From the NCBI GenBank assembly GCA_016868315.1, contig VGHE01000013.1, positions 1 to 64,000 on the forward strand: 64,000 nt of DNA. The letters are read 5' to 3'. The translations under genes and the position numbers were made by a program. Source of the stretch: Betaproteobacteria bacterium (GTDB lineage: Bacteria > Bdellovibrionota_B > Oligoflexia > Silvanigrellales > Silvanigrellaceae). Positions 1-7,972 of this stretch are shown piece by piece. Numbering within the stretch: the first letter of the stretch is position 1; each line of letters begins with the position of its first letter. The notes under the pieces are model-generated. The model searched no databases, was not told where the DNA came from, and saw nothing but the letters and a program-made list of their open reading frames with translations.

Positions 1-825
1 TGTATTGGCGCGAGCGCGCGTATGTGGTTTGCGCATGTCCTCGCTTTCGTCGCGTTCGATGTGCTCCGTGTGCGCCGGAAGTTGGTCATGCACAATTTGC
101 AGCGTGTTTTCGGAACACAGACAGCCGCGCATGACCTCGCCCGCTTGGGTCGTAATTCGTTATCAAATTTCATTCTAACGAGTCTTGAGTTCTTTGGGGC
201 GCGCAGAATTTTTCCCAAGCAATCGATCGAAATCGAGTATCCCGAGAGGATGCGAGAGGTTTTGAATCGAGGACGGGGAGCGTATGCAATGGTCATTCAC
301 TCAGGCAATTTCGAAATGATGGCTTATGGATTTTCCCGTGAATTCGGCCCCATTCATGCACCAGTGAAGTCTGTGGGCAAAGGACAAATGGCCGCCTGGG
401 TCAAGCGCAAGCGTGCCGAAAGCGGCATGAGTGAGATTGTTAACGAGCAGGGCGGTTTGCGTTCGAGATCCGCTCGTATCATAAATGCTTTGAAGCAAAA
501 CCAAGTTGTCGGATTTATGGTCGACCAACGACGCTCAAAGGGAGTGCTAATTCCCTTTTTCGGTGAGCTCGCCTGGACAAACTCCGGTCTGTTTTACTTG
601 TGGAAGCAGTATGCAGCAGCGATCATTCCTGTGACCATTCGGCGGGCTGGATTGAACCACCACATCATCACCATTCATGATGAATTCGCTGTTCTAGAGA
701 AAGACGACTGGAAATTTGATCAATTTGTGCTCGAAAATTCGAAGAAGATGAACAGCTGTGTTGAGTCTCTCGTCATCCAGAATCCCCAGGAGTATTTCTG
801 GATGCACGATCGTTGGAAAAAATAA
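1..825 (+). CDS. Lipid A biosynthesis acyltransferase (LpxL/HtrB-like), 5' end cut by window
   Basis: Likely transfers an acyl chain from acyl-ACP to a lipid A precursor at the inner membrane. The frame is open to base 1 and the family is usually about 300 residues, so the N-terminus probably lies upstream; the first internal ATG is at 22. Counting from that ATG, the HX4E catalytic signature of this family is present as HSGNFE (His93, Glu98). The early RRKLVMHNLQRVF segment matches the conserved Arg-Asn region after the N-terminal helix, and a VDQRRSKGVLIPFFG block fits the substrate region. It converges on the peroxiredoxin gene with only 8 bases between the stops. Family assignment is firm; the exact acyl specificity (lauroyl, myristoyl or other) cannot be read from sequence. 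Confidence 0.85.
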   Translation, partial: CIGASARMWFAHVLAFVAFDVLRVRRKLVMHNLQRVFGTQTAAHDLARLGRNSLSNFILTSLEFFGARRIFPKQSIEIEYPERMREVLNRGRGAYAMVIHSGNFEMMAYGFSREFGPIHAPVKSVGKGQMAAWVKRKRAESGMSEIVNEQGGLRSRSARIINALKQNQVVGFMVDQRRSKGVLIPFFGELAWTNSGLFYLWKQYAAAIIPVTIRRAGLNHHIITIHDEFAVLEKDDWKFDQFVLENSKKMNSCVESLVIQNPQEYFWMHDRWKK

Positions 826-833
826 TTTTTGCG

Positions 834-1409
834 TTATTTTTTCTTTTTTTCACTCAGGTCATCTGAACTGGTTTTACCTTGCAGTGTTTGCAGCGTTTCA
901 ATCACTTGCTTTGCGTCGAGCAGTGGGTCGACCTTGTCGTTGACGTGACGTATCTTCAATTCAGGATCTATTACAAACGTCCATCGCTTTGCGAGTTTTA
1001 CGACCGGGAGCTTGACCCCAAACGCCTGCGTGACTTTCGCGTCTGGATCAGAAAGCAGCGTAAAGGTTAATTTGTGTTCTTTTTGGAACGCAGCGAGCTT
1101 CTCAACGGTGTCGGTGCTGACCCCGAAAACTTCGGCATTTTGTTTCTTGATTTGATCAGCTGCATCACGAAAGGCGCAGGCCTGTTTTGTGCAGCCGGGC
1201 GTTCCTGCTTTGGGATAGAAATACAGGATTGTCCATCCTTTCCCTTTGCGTGATTGAAGTGAAAAGGGAGCACCTTCGTTTGTTTTGAGTTCAACCTCAG
1301 GCGCAGCATCGCCCACCTTGAGAGCGGTGGCGGCAAAAGCAAGCGTTGTGGCTGATGTTGAAGCGAATGCAATAACTGGCATGAAAAATCGAATGGCACT
1401 GAAAAACAT
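834..1409 (-). CDS. Exported peroxiredoxin, Bcp/PrxQ type
   Basis: Thiol peroxidase that reduces hydrogen and organic peroxides. Residues 1 to about 27 look like a Sec signal peptide ending LAFA-A, so the enzyme should act in the periplasm. The thioredoxin-fold body follows, with GTPGCTKQAC giving peroxidatic Cys73 and a resolving Cys78 five residues later, the CX4C spacing of atypical two-Cys PrxQ proteins. FSLQ..KG..ILYFYPKA and the later FVIDPELKIRHV fit the AhpC/TSA fold. The tail is Ser- and Lys-rich. The start is fixed by a very good ribosome site, AAAAGGAGGCCTTC before ATG. The lipoprotein gene at 1503-2264 lies 93 bases upstream on the same strand. The export signal is the unusual point, since most Bcp proteins are cytoplasmic. 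Confidence 0.88.
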   Translation of the reverse strand: MFFSAIRFFMPVIAFASTSATTLAFAATALKVGDAAPEVELKTNEGAPFSLQSRKGKGWTILYFYPKAGTPGCTKQACAFRDAADQIKKQNAEVFGVSTDTVEKLAAFQKEHKLTFTLLSDPDAKVTQAFGVKLPVVKLAKRWTFVIDPELKIRHVNDKVDPLLDAKQVIETLQTLQGKTSSDDLSEKKKK

Positions 1410-1502
1410 GAAGGCCTCCTTTTGGGAAGACCTTCATGCTTTCATCACTTCTGCTGCTCGTCAACCGAGCTTCCTGACGCGGCTGAGAGATCTCTACGAC
1501 AC

Positions 1503-2264
1503 TCAGGGCGGGCAGGCATTTCCGGCGCTGTCTACGCGTGTCAGGTTAACGCTGGAATCGACCATGATTCCGAGCTGAGAACCTGGAGTGCGGCCGTCAT
1601 TGATTCCTACGTTGACAGGAAGTGTGGGTGCACCGCCGGGAGCGGGTGTGGGCTTGGTGTCGAGTCGTATTCCCAGGTCGGACTGGGCAATTTTTGCACT
1701 GCAGTGAAGTTTGATATTTACGGTACTCCGGGCACCAACGGCAGCCTTGATGCAATACCATCCGTTCGGGTTGAGCAGTTCAAAGGTTGTGCTCGAGGCA
1801 ACGTTCACACTCAGTGGTAGAACAATGAGCCGCGGCTCAGGGGTAGATTCGAGATCCTTCGGATTGCCGATCGTGACTCCGATAACGCTCACTATCTCGC
1901 CCATGACTTTGACCTGATTTGCCTTCACCTCTTTAAATGGGGTCGTGCCCCACAGGTTCAGGCATTTGCGCAGTGCATCGGTCTCTGGAACTCCAGGAGC
2001 GAAGCTGAGCCCGGGCTTGGGTGTCGCTGTTCCTGGCGAGGGTGACGGAGTGGCGTTCGCTGTGCCTCCGCTGCCCGAGCCACTTCCCGTTTCCGAGCCA
2101 TCCTGACCTGCTGACGACTGGTCGCCGGATGTTTGAGCGCCTTGCTTTTTTAACGTTGAACCTGATGTGCCTGGCAGGGTTGCGTATTGTCCCGGGACGC
2201 AGGCCGAGAATGTGGTCGCAAAAACAACAAGAGTAAGTTGGTACGTCACATTCAGATTGCGCAT
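1503..2264 (-). CDS. Putative lipoprotein with Ser/Gly/Pro-rich linker
   Basis: Function not recognised. The N-terminus MRNLNVTYQLTLVVFATTF is a lipoprotein signal peptide and SAC places the acylated Cys near residue 22, so the mature protein should be membrane-anchored. A low-complexity linker (GSGSGSGG, then TPSPSPGTATPKPG) spans about residues 40-88 and separates the anchor from a globular C-terminal domain of about 165 residues with four cysteines (including RKCLN, WYCIK, LHCSA and the terminal NACPP), which may form disulfides. Start ATG at 2264 follows AGGAGGCTGCT on the minus strand. It could share a transcript with the peroxiredoxin downstream. Confidence 0.7.
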   Translation of the reverse strand: MRNLNVTYQLTLVVFATTFSACVPGQYATLPGTSGSTLKKQGAQTSGDQSSAGQDGSETGSGSGSGGTANATPSPSPGTATPKPGLSFAPGVPETDALRKCLNLWGTTPFKEVKANQVKVMGEIVSVIGVTIGNPKDLESTPEPRLIVLPLSVNVASSTTFELLNPNGWYCIKAAVGARSTVNIKLHCSAKIAQSDLGIRLDTKPTPAPGGAPTLPVNVGINDGRTPGSQLGIMVDSSVNLTRVDSAGNACPP

Positions 2265-2452
2265 AGCAGCCTCCGGCTAAAAAAAACATTCTCCCCCTTC
2301 GGCTCTTTTCAAAGGAAACTTGAGAAATTTCTGTTTTTTTATTCTTTCTGTGCGTTTGCATTATGGAGCGTCAGAGCTCCGACATCTGCGCGAGCTCAGA
2401 TTTCCGCCCCAATCTCCGACAAAAGATCGCCTGATTGCATACGGAGGCCGAC

Positions 2453-4090
2453 GTGACAATTTTGGGGCACATTACCCCTGAGGTCATCAACATTTTTCTC
2501 AGCGAAGCTGCCGACCTCTTGGGGCAGTGGGATGAAGCTTGCTTCTCGTTGGAGAATAATGGAGATGCGCGGGAAGCATTGCTCTGGGTTTCACGTTCCA
2601 TTCAGAGCTTGCGCCGTGCAAGCCGTGGCATTGGTCTCGAGGATTTCGCACAAACATTAAATACAACCGATGAATACCTTCGCCTCGTGTTGCGATCCGG
2701 AAGCATCTCTGCCGGAGATGTCTCGGCGACGCTGATGTTGACCCACAACGTTTTGTCGCGCTGGATTGTCGGTTTGCGTGCAGATGCCGCGTACCGCGAA
2801 GATGTCACTGAATTGAATGACTCGATTCGCCAGCAGAAGGCCTCGGTGCAAGAGGTTCTTGACGAGGAGAGAAAACTCGCTGATGCAAGGTCGGTTTCGT
2901 TGGAGTCAGGTGAAACCCAGGAAGATGACCAGGCGCGCTCCGCCGCTCGCGATGCTGCGGTGAAAAGTCTGGTCGAAAGTGGCGCTAATGCAGTTTTGGC
3001 GCAGTCTGATGAAAGGATTCAGCAGTTAATTGATCTGGTTGCACGGATTTCAACGCAGCAGAGCTCCGTTGAGACTGCTGCGGCCAGAGTGGATATTGTC
3101 TCACCCCAATTGAAGCGCATGATTGGTAATACCAGCCGCATGATTGCTGATCTTTGTGAAGCGGCCGTGAGCCTGCGTCTGGTTCCGATTGATGGGTTGT
3201 TTGAGCGACTCGCTGTGTTTGCGGTGGAGTCAGCGCAGTGCAAGGGAGCAGCAATCCAGGTCGATTACGATGGCCAGACGACTTTAATTGACAAAGAAAG
3301 CTTGGGTTCACTTTGGGAACCTGTTTCGAAACTCATCCGCTGGATGGTCGAGACCAGCTTCGAATCGCCCGAGGAGCGAGTCAGGAGCGGAAAGTTGCCT
3401 ATGGGTGTTCTGCGCATCAGCGCTCACGCGAAGAACTCGGTTGTAAGAATTGTTCTTGAGGATGACGGACGGGGACAGGGCGACGGTGATTCAACTCCAG
3501 GAGGACAGAATCTCCGCAGTTTTGTTGATGCTGCGCGATCAATGCTGCGAGAACTTTCGGCAACCTTGTCTGTTCATTCTGCAGTTGGTCGTTCAACTCG
3601 GATTGAAATCACTGTTCCTGCGGCACCCCGACTCATTGATTTGGTCACGGTGAATTGCAATGAGCAGCCCTATGCAATTGCGCGCCATGCGCTTGAAGAA
3701 GTCATTGATCCCGGAAGTTTTAGCACTCATATCCTGCGCGGCGACAAGCAGTTGATTGAATTCAACGGCAAGCTTTTTCCTTTTGTGACCCTTGTAGAGC
3801 TGCTCGAGAAGACACCCACTGCGGTGCGCAGACGTGTGCAGGCTACGGTAGCCATTGAAAAGGGACATGTGCTGCTTGTGCGTATTGGGCGTGACACCAT
3901 TGCGGTGGGAGTGGAGCAGATCGTTCGAACAATTCGCACCCTTGTGACCCCACCACAGCCTCACCTTGATGGAGTCAAAGGCCTGTCTGGAACATTCATT
4001 TCGGGAACTGGAGAGCCCGTTTTGGTTGTCGACATTCTCGAGATCGCTGCGTCCTTCATTGGGAACGGGCAAGAACGGGAGGTGGCATGA
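2453..4090 (+). CDS. CheA-like chemotaxis protein, probable pseudokinase
   Basis: Resembles CheA in domain order: a P1/HPt-like helical domain (about 1-125), a linker, a dimerisation/kinase-like region with the LRLVPIDGLFERL signature (about 185-390), and a C-terminal CheW-like domain (about 390-545). Key residues are missing. The P1 HTLKGSA equivalent reads QSLRRAS, so the phospho-accepting His is Gln51. The N-box that normally reads RNxxDHG is RWMVETS, with Trp297 in place of the Mg/ATP-binding Asn. The G1 box DDGRG survives (337-341), but the GVGMDV motif is not recognisable. Start GTG 2453 is chosen over TTG 2435 because GGAGG lies six bases before it. The stop overlaps cheW as ATGA. It is probably a scaffold or allosteric partner rather than a kinase (inference). 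Confidence 0.8.
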   Translation: MTILGHITPEVINIFLSEAADLLGQWDEACFSLENNGDAREALLWVSRSIQSLRRASRGIGLEDFAQTLNTTDEYLRLVLRSGSISAGDVSATLMLTHNVLSRWIVGLRADAAYREDVTELNDSIRQQKASVQEVLDEERKLADARSVSLESGETQEDDQARSAARDAAVKSLVESGANAVLAQSDERIQQLIDLVARISTQQSSVETAAARVDIVSPQLKRMIGNTSRMIADLCEAAVSLRLVPIDGLFERLAVFAVESAQCKGAAIQVDYDGQTTLIDKESLGSLWEPVSKLIRWMVETSFESPEERVRSGKLPMGVLRISAHAKNSVVRIVLEDDGRGQGDGDSTPGGQNLRSFVDAARSMLRELSATLSVHSAVGRSTRIEITVPAAPRLIDLVTVNCNEQPYAIARHALEEVIDPGSFSTHILRGDKQLIEFNGKLFPFVTLVELLEKTPTAVRRRVQATVAIEKGHVLLVRIGRDTIAVGVEQIVRTIRTLVTPPQPHLDGVKGLSGTFISGTGEPVLVVDILEIAASFIGNGQEREVA

Positions 4091-4581
4091 ATCATTCTCA
4101 GCTTGCTGAAATCAAGGCAACAGAGAAGTTTCTGCTGTTTCGCTTTCAGGGCGAGCTCTATGGCACCGTTTTGAATGCTGTGCGTGAGGTTGTTCCTTTC
4201 CAAACGCCACGAGCTGTGCCCAACACGAAAAAGAACTTTCTTGGGATTGTGAATCTGCGTGGAGAGATTGTCAGTGTGATTGATCTTCGCCTGTGGTTTA
4301 CCGACGAAAAGCAAAATGCGCGCCGTTCGACGTCACGAGCTCTTGTGGTTGTTGAATCGAGTGCCGGTGTTGTGGGAGTTGCCGTCGACCAAATTGAGGG
4401 AGTCTGTCAGCTCGATAAAAATGAAATTGAGTCACCGACCGGAATGCCCGGAGAAATTGCTGCCGGAGGAATGGTCGGAATCGGTAAATTTAGACAGGGA
4501 CTAGCGACGTTGCTTGACCTGAATGTTCTCTGTGGCGCGCTCGTACTTGCGCCCGAGAGCAGAGAACGTTTGGCAGGCTGA
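4087..4581 (+). CDS. CheW-like coupling protein
   Basis: Couples chemoreceptors to a CheA-type protein. A single CheW domain covers nearly all 164 residues: FLLFRFQGELYG at the start, the conserved VREVVPF, then FLGIVNLRGEIVSVIDLRLWF, which is the typical CheW core (GhxNlRGxhhpVhDLr). Later VVGVAVDQIEGVCQL and the LLDLNVL strand complete the double barrel. It starts in the ATGA overlap with the CheA-like gene, implying translational coupling, and the receptor-like gene follows 13 bases after its stop. In contrast to its CheA partner, the CheW signature is intact. Confidence 0.92.
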   Translation: MNHSQLAEIKATEKFLLFRFQGELYGTVLNAVREVVPFQTPRAVPNTKKNFLGIVNLRGEIVSVIDLRLWFTDEKQNARRSTSRALVVVESSAGVVGVAVDQIEGVCQLDKNEIESPTGMPGEIAAGGMVGIGKFRQGLATLLDLNVLCGALVLAPESRERLAG

Positions 4582-4594
4582 AGGGGGACGCAAC

Positions 4595-6739
4595 ATGTTC
4601 TGGCGTGCATTATCACTGCGGAGCAAGCTACTCATTGTCACACTGGCAGGACTGGTGTGCATGGGTTTGTTCGCCTACTTTTTAATGAGGCAGTCCTTCT
4701 CGAGCCGACAGGCACTGGCACGTGAGGACATCAAGTCGAAGGCGGTCTTGGCGTCGCAAGCGATTTCAGCGGTTTTTCGCGAACGGTACATGGACGTTCA
4801 AGCATTTGCCGCAAATGCGGTGTTTGTTGGGCAGAACAAAGAGGCAATGACACAAAGCCTCAATAACTACGTTGAGAACTACAAATCCTATGATGCAATT
4901 CTATTCGTTGATGCAGAGGGAAAATTCGTAGCTTCTAACTCTAAGACGTTTGATGGCAGGCCCGCGGAGCAGAAGAATCTTGAAGGTCGTGCATTCGCTG
5001 ATACGCCATGGTTTCAAAGAGCAGTTAACGGTCAATACTTAGAGGATAAGGCAAAGGGACTGACGGGCTCTGTCGTTGAGGATATTCAAGTTGATCCTCT
5101 CTCGTCAGCACTACTGGGCAGCACCCAATATGGAATGAGTTTCTCGCGTGCGGTTGTTCTTCCCGATGGTAAAATCCTGGGTGTTGTCACGGCTCGTACA
5201 TCTTTGCGTTTCATAGAGACTGAGTTGCGTGGTGTTTACGAGTTGTTCCAACAGGTCGGTCTGAAGTCTGGGCAGGCAATGCTGATCAACCGTGAGGGTT
5301 GGTTGGTTGCCGAAGTTTCTGGTGAGACGGTGACCGAGAGAAGTGAGCTTAAGCGAAACCCCGAGAAAGTACTGCGCTGGAATCTTGCGACACAGCAGGG
5401 TCAGATGGCAGCCGTGGAAGCTGTTGCTGGCCGCGCCGGATCGGCCGTCGAGATAGACCGTGTGGGGCGGGTGGAACGTATTTGGGGCTACAACCCACTG
5501 CGTGACAGCAGGTTCCTTGATCAGTTGGGCTGGTCTGTTGTTGTTTCAACCGTGAGCGATGAAATGCTTGCAGACATGAATTTGCAGCGGCGCTGGTTCT
5601 TCTTTGGATTCTCGGCACTGTTGATTGCCTTCAGTTTGTTCGGGCTTGGCGCGGCCAGGGTAATAAGCCGAGAGTTTATGGAATATTCGTTGCGAATTAA
5701 AGACGAGTGTTCACGCCTGAGCGAACTCGGAGACGGGCTCAATAGAATCGTAGGCAAAGCCTCAAACACGAACACGGACAGTCAGGCTGTAATGAGTGGA
5801 TTTTCATCGGCCGTGAAGTCTATCTACGCACAAACAGAGGAGTGTGAAAAAACATTGTCTGAGAGTGTTCGCCGCTCGAGGGAATTGAAGGAAAAGGCGA
5901 CGGTGAGTGAGCATTCAGTTCAACGCGTAGGCGTTGAGATGACACTCGCGCGAACTTCTGCTGAGCAACTTTCCGGATTCGAGAAGGAAATTTCTGAGCT
6001 CAACAACAAATTTTCTGCGCTGTCTGAGTTCATTTTCAAAGCACAGCTCGCAGGAACGAATGCACAGATTGAAGCCTCGCGTGCCGGCTCGAACGGCAAA
6101 GGTATTGCTTCTCTGGGTCAGGATCTTGAGGTTATCTCGGAACAGGCAGACGCAATCTTCCGTGAGGTGAGCGAGGGAATGGGCAAGGTTCAAAATCGTC
6201 TTGTCACCCTCACAGGTTCTATCCGTCGCAGCGTCACAGACAGTGAAAATCTGATGATTGAGGCTCGGTCATCCTTGGGACAATTCCCCACGGAATTTTC
6301 TCAAATTGCTGAATCGCTTGAGGCGGTTCAAGAAGCCCTGGTTGCGCGAGAAGAGGCGCTGCGGAGCGTTTTTGAATCGATGCTTCACGCAGAGGGTTCA
6401 GGAGCACGTGCAAATTCCATGTATGGTGAGCTCAAGCGCGGGCTTCATGAGTTGCATGAACAGACCGACAGGGTTGATGAACTCGTTCAGGATATGGCGG
6501 CTACAATTAAGGGGCAACGTGTGCGTCATCGCGGAAGAAAGCAGACCTCCTCTTTTTCTGATGCTGCGTCTGTTTTCATGCGTGGCGGGTCTGATGTGTC
6601 TCCGGATCGGGCGCGGGCAGATGCCGTGGATCGCCTGGCTCAGAAAATGAGACCAAGACTTGTCGTTAAATCCGAAGAGAGTGAACCTGAAGTCAATGAT
6701 ATCGGAGTCGGCGAGAGTTCATCGAGACGTGTGGGTTGA
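4595..6739 (+). CDS. Divergent methyl-accepting chemotaxis-like receptor with Cache-type sensor
   Basis: 714 residues. TM1 is about 11-31; an extracytoplasmic sensor of about 300 residues follows (FVDAEGKFVASNSK, DTPWFQRAV and ISFSRAVVLPDGKILGVV-like blocks suggest a double Cache fold); TM2 is about 334-356. A long coiled-coil cytoplasmic part contains a recognisable but drifted receptor tip: AQLAGTNAQIEASRAGSNGKG where canonical receptors read QTNLLALNAAIEAARAGE. The C-terminal 60 residues are basic and variable. ATG 4595 is preceded by AAGGGGG; the longer ORF from 4523 lies inside cheW and is rejected. Together with the two upstream genes it forms a chemosensory-like trio. No CheR, CheB or CheY gene is adjacent. 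Confidence 0.82.
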   Translation: MFWRALSLRSKLLIVTLAGLVCMGLFAYFLMRQSFSSRQALAREDIKSKAVLASQAISAVFRERYMDVQAFAANAVFVGQNKEAMTQSLNNYVENYKSYDAILFVDAEGKFVASNSKTFDGRPAEQKNLEGRAFADTPWFQRAVNGQYLEDKAKGLTGSVVEDIQVDPLSSALLGSTQYGMSFSRAVVLPDGKILGVVTARTSLRFIETELRGVYELFQQVGLKSGQAMLINREGWLVAEVSGETVTERSELKRNPEKVLRWNLATQQGQMAAVEAVAGRAGSAVEIDRVGRVERIWGYNPLRDSRFLDQLGWSVVVSTVSDEMLADMNLQRRWFFFGFSALLIAFSLFGLGAARVISREFMEYSLRIKDECSRLSELGDGLNRIVGKASNTNTDSQAVMSGFSSAVKSIYAQTEECEKTLSESVRRSRELKEKATVSEHSVQRVGVEMTLARTSAEQLSGFEKEISELNNKFSALSEFIFKAQLAGTNAQIEASRAGSNGKGIASLGQDLEVISEQADAIFREVSEGMGKVQNRLVTLTGSIRRSVTDSENLMIEARSSLGQFPTEFSQIAESLEAVQEALVAREEALRSVFESMLHAEGSGARANSMYGELKRGLHELHEQTDRVDELVQDMAATIKGQRVRHRGRKQTSSFSDAASVFMRGGSDVSPDRARADAVDRLAQKMRPRLVVKSEESEPEVNDIGVGESSSRRVG

Positions 6740-6783
6740 ATTCTCTTGGTTATGCTTTGTCTGTTTATGCAAGGAGGCCTGAC

Positions 6784-7965
6784 ATGACTCTGATGCGCAA
6801 GTCATTTTTCGCTCTCCTTCCCACGCTTCTTCTCGTGGGAGTTTTCCTGCCCGCATGCAAGAGCCGAAACTTCGGTGAGGAAACGAGCGAGGTTGATTCC
6901 TTGCTGGATCCGCACAGACTTCCCGCGCGTGGCCCGTGGTTTGAGGGCTGGTATGTTCGAATCACTCCTGTGAGTGGAACCGACCGTTCTCTTGGGGCGA
7001 TTGTTGGTTCATATCTTCCCCCGGGTGAGGATCGTTCTCTCTCAGAAAAGCGCGGCTTGAGGGGTTACGCAGCACTTCTCGAGAGTGGACAAGTTGCAGC
7101 ACCGTTGCGTGCGTTCGAGGCTTTCCCCGAAAAGACCAACATGTTTTTGAATGCGGCGGATCCGGTCAAGCGCGACCCCGCCCCATCTTCTCCAGCTTCA
7201 TTTCGGTGGGTTGCAGATAACCTCGGCGAAATGAACCAGTCCGGGCTCGATCTGAGTGTGGGTGGCGCGCAATTGAAGGTGAATTGGTCGGAGCCTGTGC
7301 CCTGGAATAGCAGTGGTTTTGGCCCACAGGGACTTTTGAGCTTATTCCGTGCTTTCCCGTTGCACTGGTTTGTTTACAGTCTGGCTTCCCGAGTCAAGTT
7401 CGAAGCTGTCCTACCTGATGCGAGTATTCCCGAGAAGTTCGAGAGAATTTCCGGAACCGGCTATGCGCATATCGAGAAGAACTGGGGTGTGTCGTTCCCT
7501 GAGTCATACATTTGGATGCAAGCACATTATCCAGAGCAGAAAAGGACTATTGCGCTGGCTGGTGGTAAGCCTCTGAAGATTGCGGGTGTGCAGCCCGAGG
7601 CGTGGCTGATTGGATACCGCAGCGAGCGCTTCAAACAGGACTTCACACCACAGAATGTTGGTACGTTCTTCGAAAGCAAAGTCGATGCGTGCGCAGGGCG
7701 ATTTGAACTCAAGGCGTCCTATTTGAACCGCAGACTGATCATCACGGCACAGGCGCCACGGAAAACATTTGCCGGAATTTCTATTCCAAAGGAATCAGGA
7801 TTCGAACGAGATGGCTCGGAGCAATCGTTTCAGACGCAGATTGCTGTGCAACTTTTTGAGGTTCCTCCGTTGGGAGTGGGCATCCAGGGCGAGAAGCTGC
7901 TTGAGCAAACTGTTTTAATGGGGGGAGCATTGGAATTTGGCGGCACATATAAGTGTCAGAAGTAG
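6784..7965 (+). CDS. Tocopherol-cyclase-like lipoprotein
   Basis: The start ATG 6784 has AAGGAGG six bases upstream (the TTG at 6736 is rejected) and gives a lipoprotein signal, MTLMRKSFFALLPTLLLVGV then LPAC with Cys25. The mature protein has hallmarks of the tocopherol cyclase family (plant VTE1 and bacterial homologues): an N-terminal FEGWYVR (53-59) and a central HIEKNWGVSFPESYIWMQ block (229-246), which corresponds to the family EKNWG..FP..W.WxQ motif. Plant members close the chromanol ring of vitamin E; what an anchored bacterial lipoprotein acts on is unknown. It lies 44 bases after the receptor gene on the same strand, so may be co-transcribed. It converges on nrdJ with a 7-base gap. 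Confidence 0.75.
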   Translation: MTLMRKSFFALLPTLLLVGVFLPACKSRNFGEETSEVDSLLDPHRLPARGPWFEGWYVRITPVSGTDRSLGAIVGSYLPPGEDRSLSEKRGLRGYAALLESGQVAAPLRAFEAFPEKTNMFLNAADPVKRDPAPSSPASFRWVADNLGEMNQSGLDLSVGGAQLKVNWSEPVPWNSSGFGPQGLLSLFRAFPLHWFVYSLASRVKFEAVLPDASIPEKFERISGTGYAHIEKNWGVSFPESYIWMQAHYPEQKRTIALAGGKPLKIAGVQPEAWLIGYRSERFKQDFTPQNVGTFFESKVDACAGRFELKASYLNRRLIITAQAPRKTFAGISIPKESGFERDGSEQSFQTQIAVQLFEVPPLGVGIQGEKLLEQTVLMGGALEFGGTYKCQK

Positions 7966-7972
7966 AGTCCTT

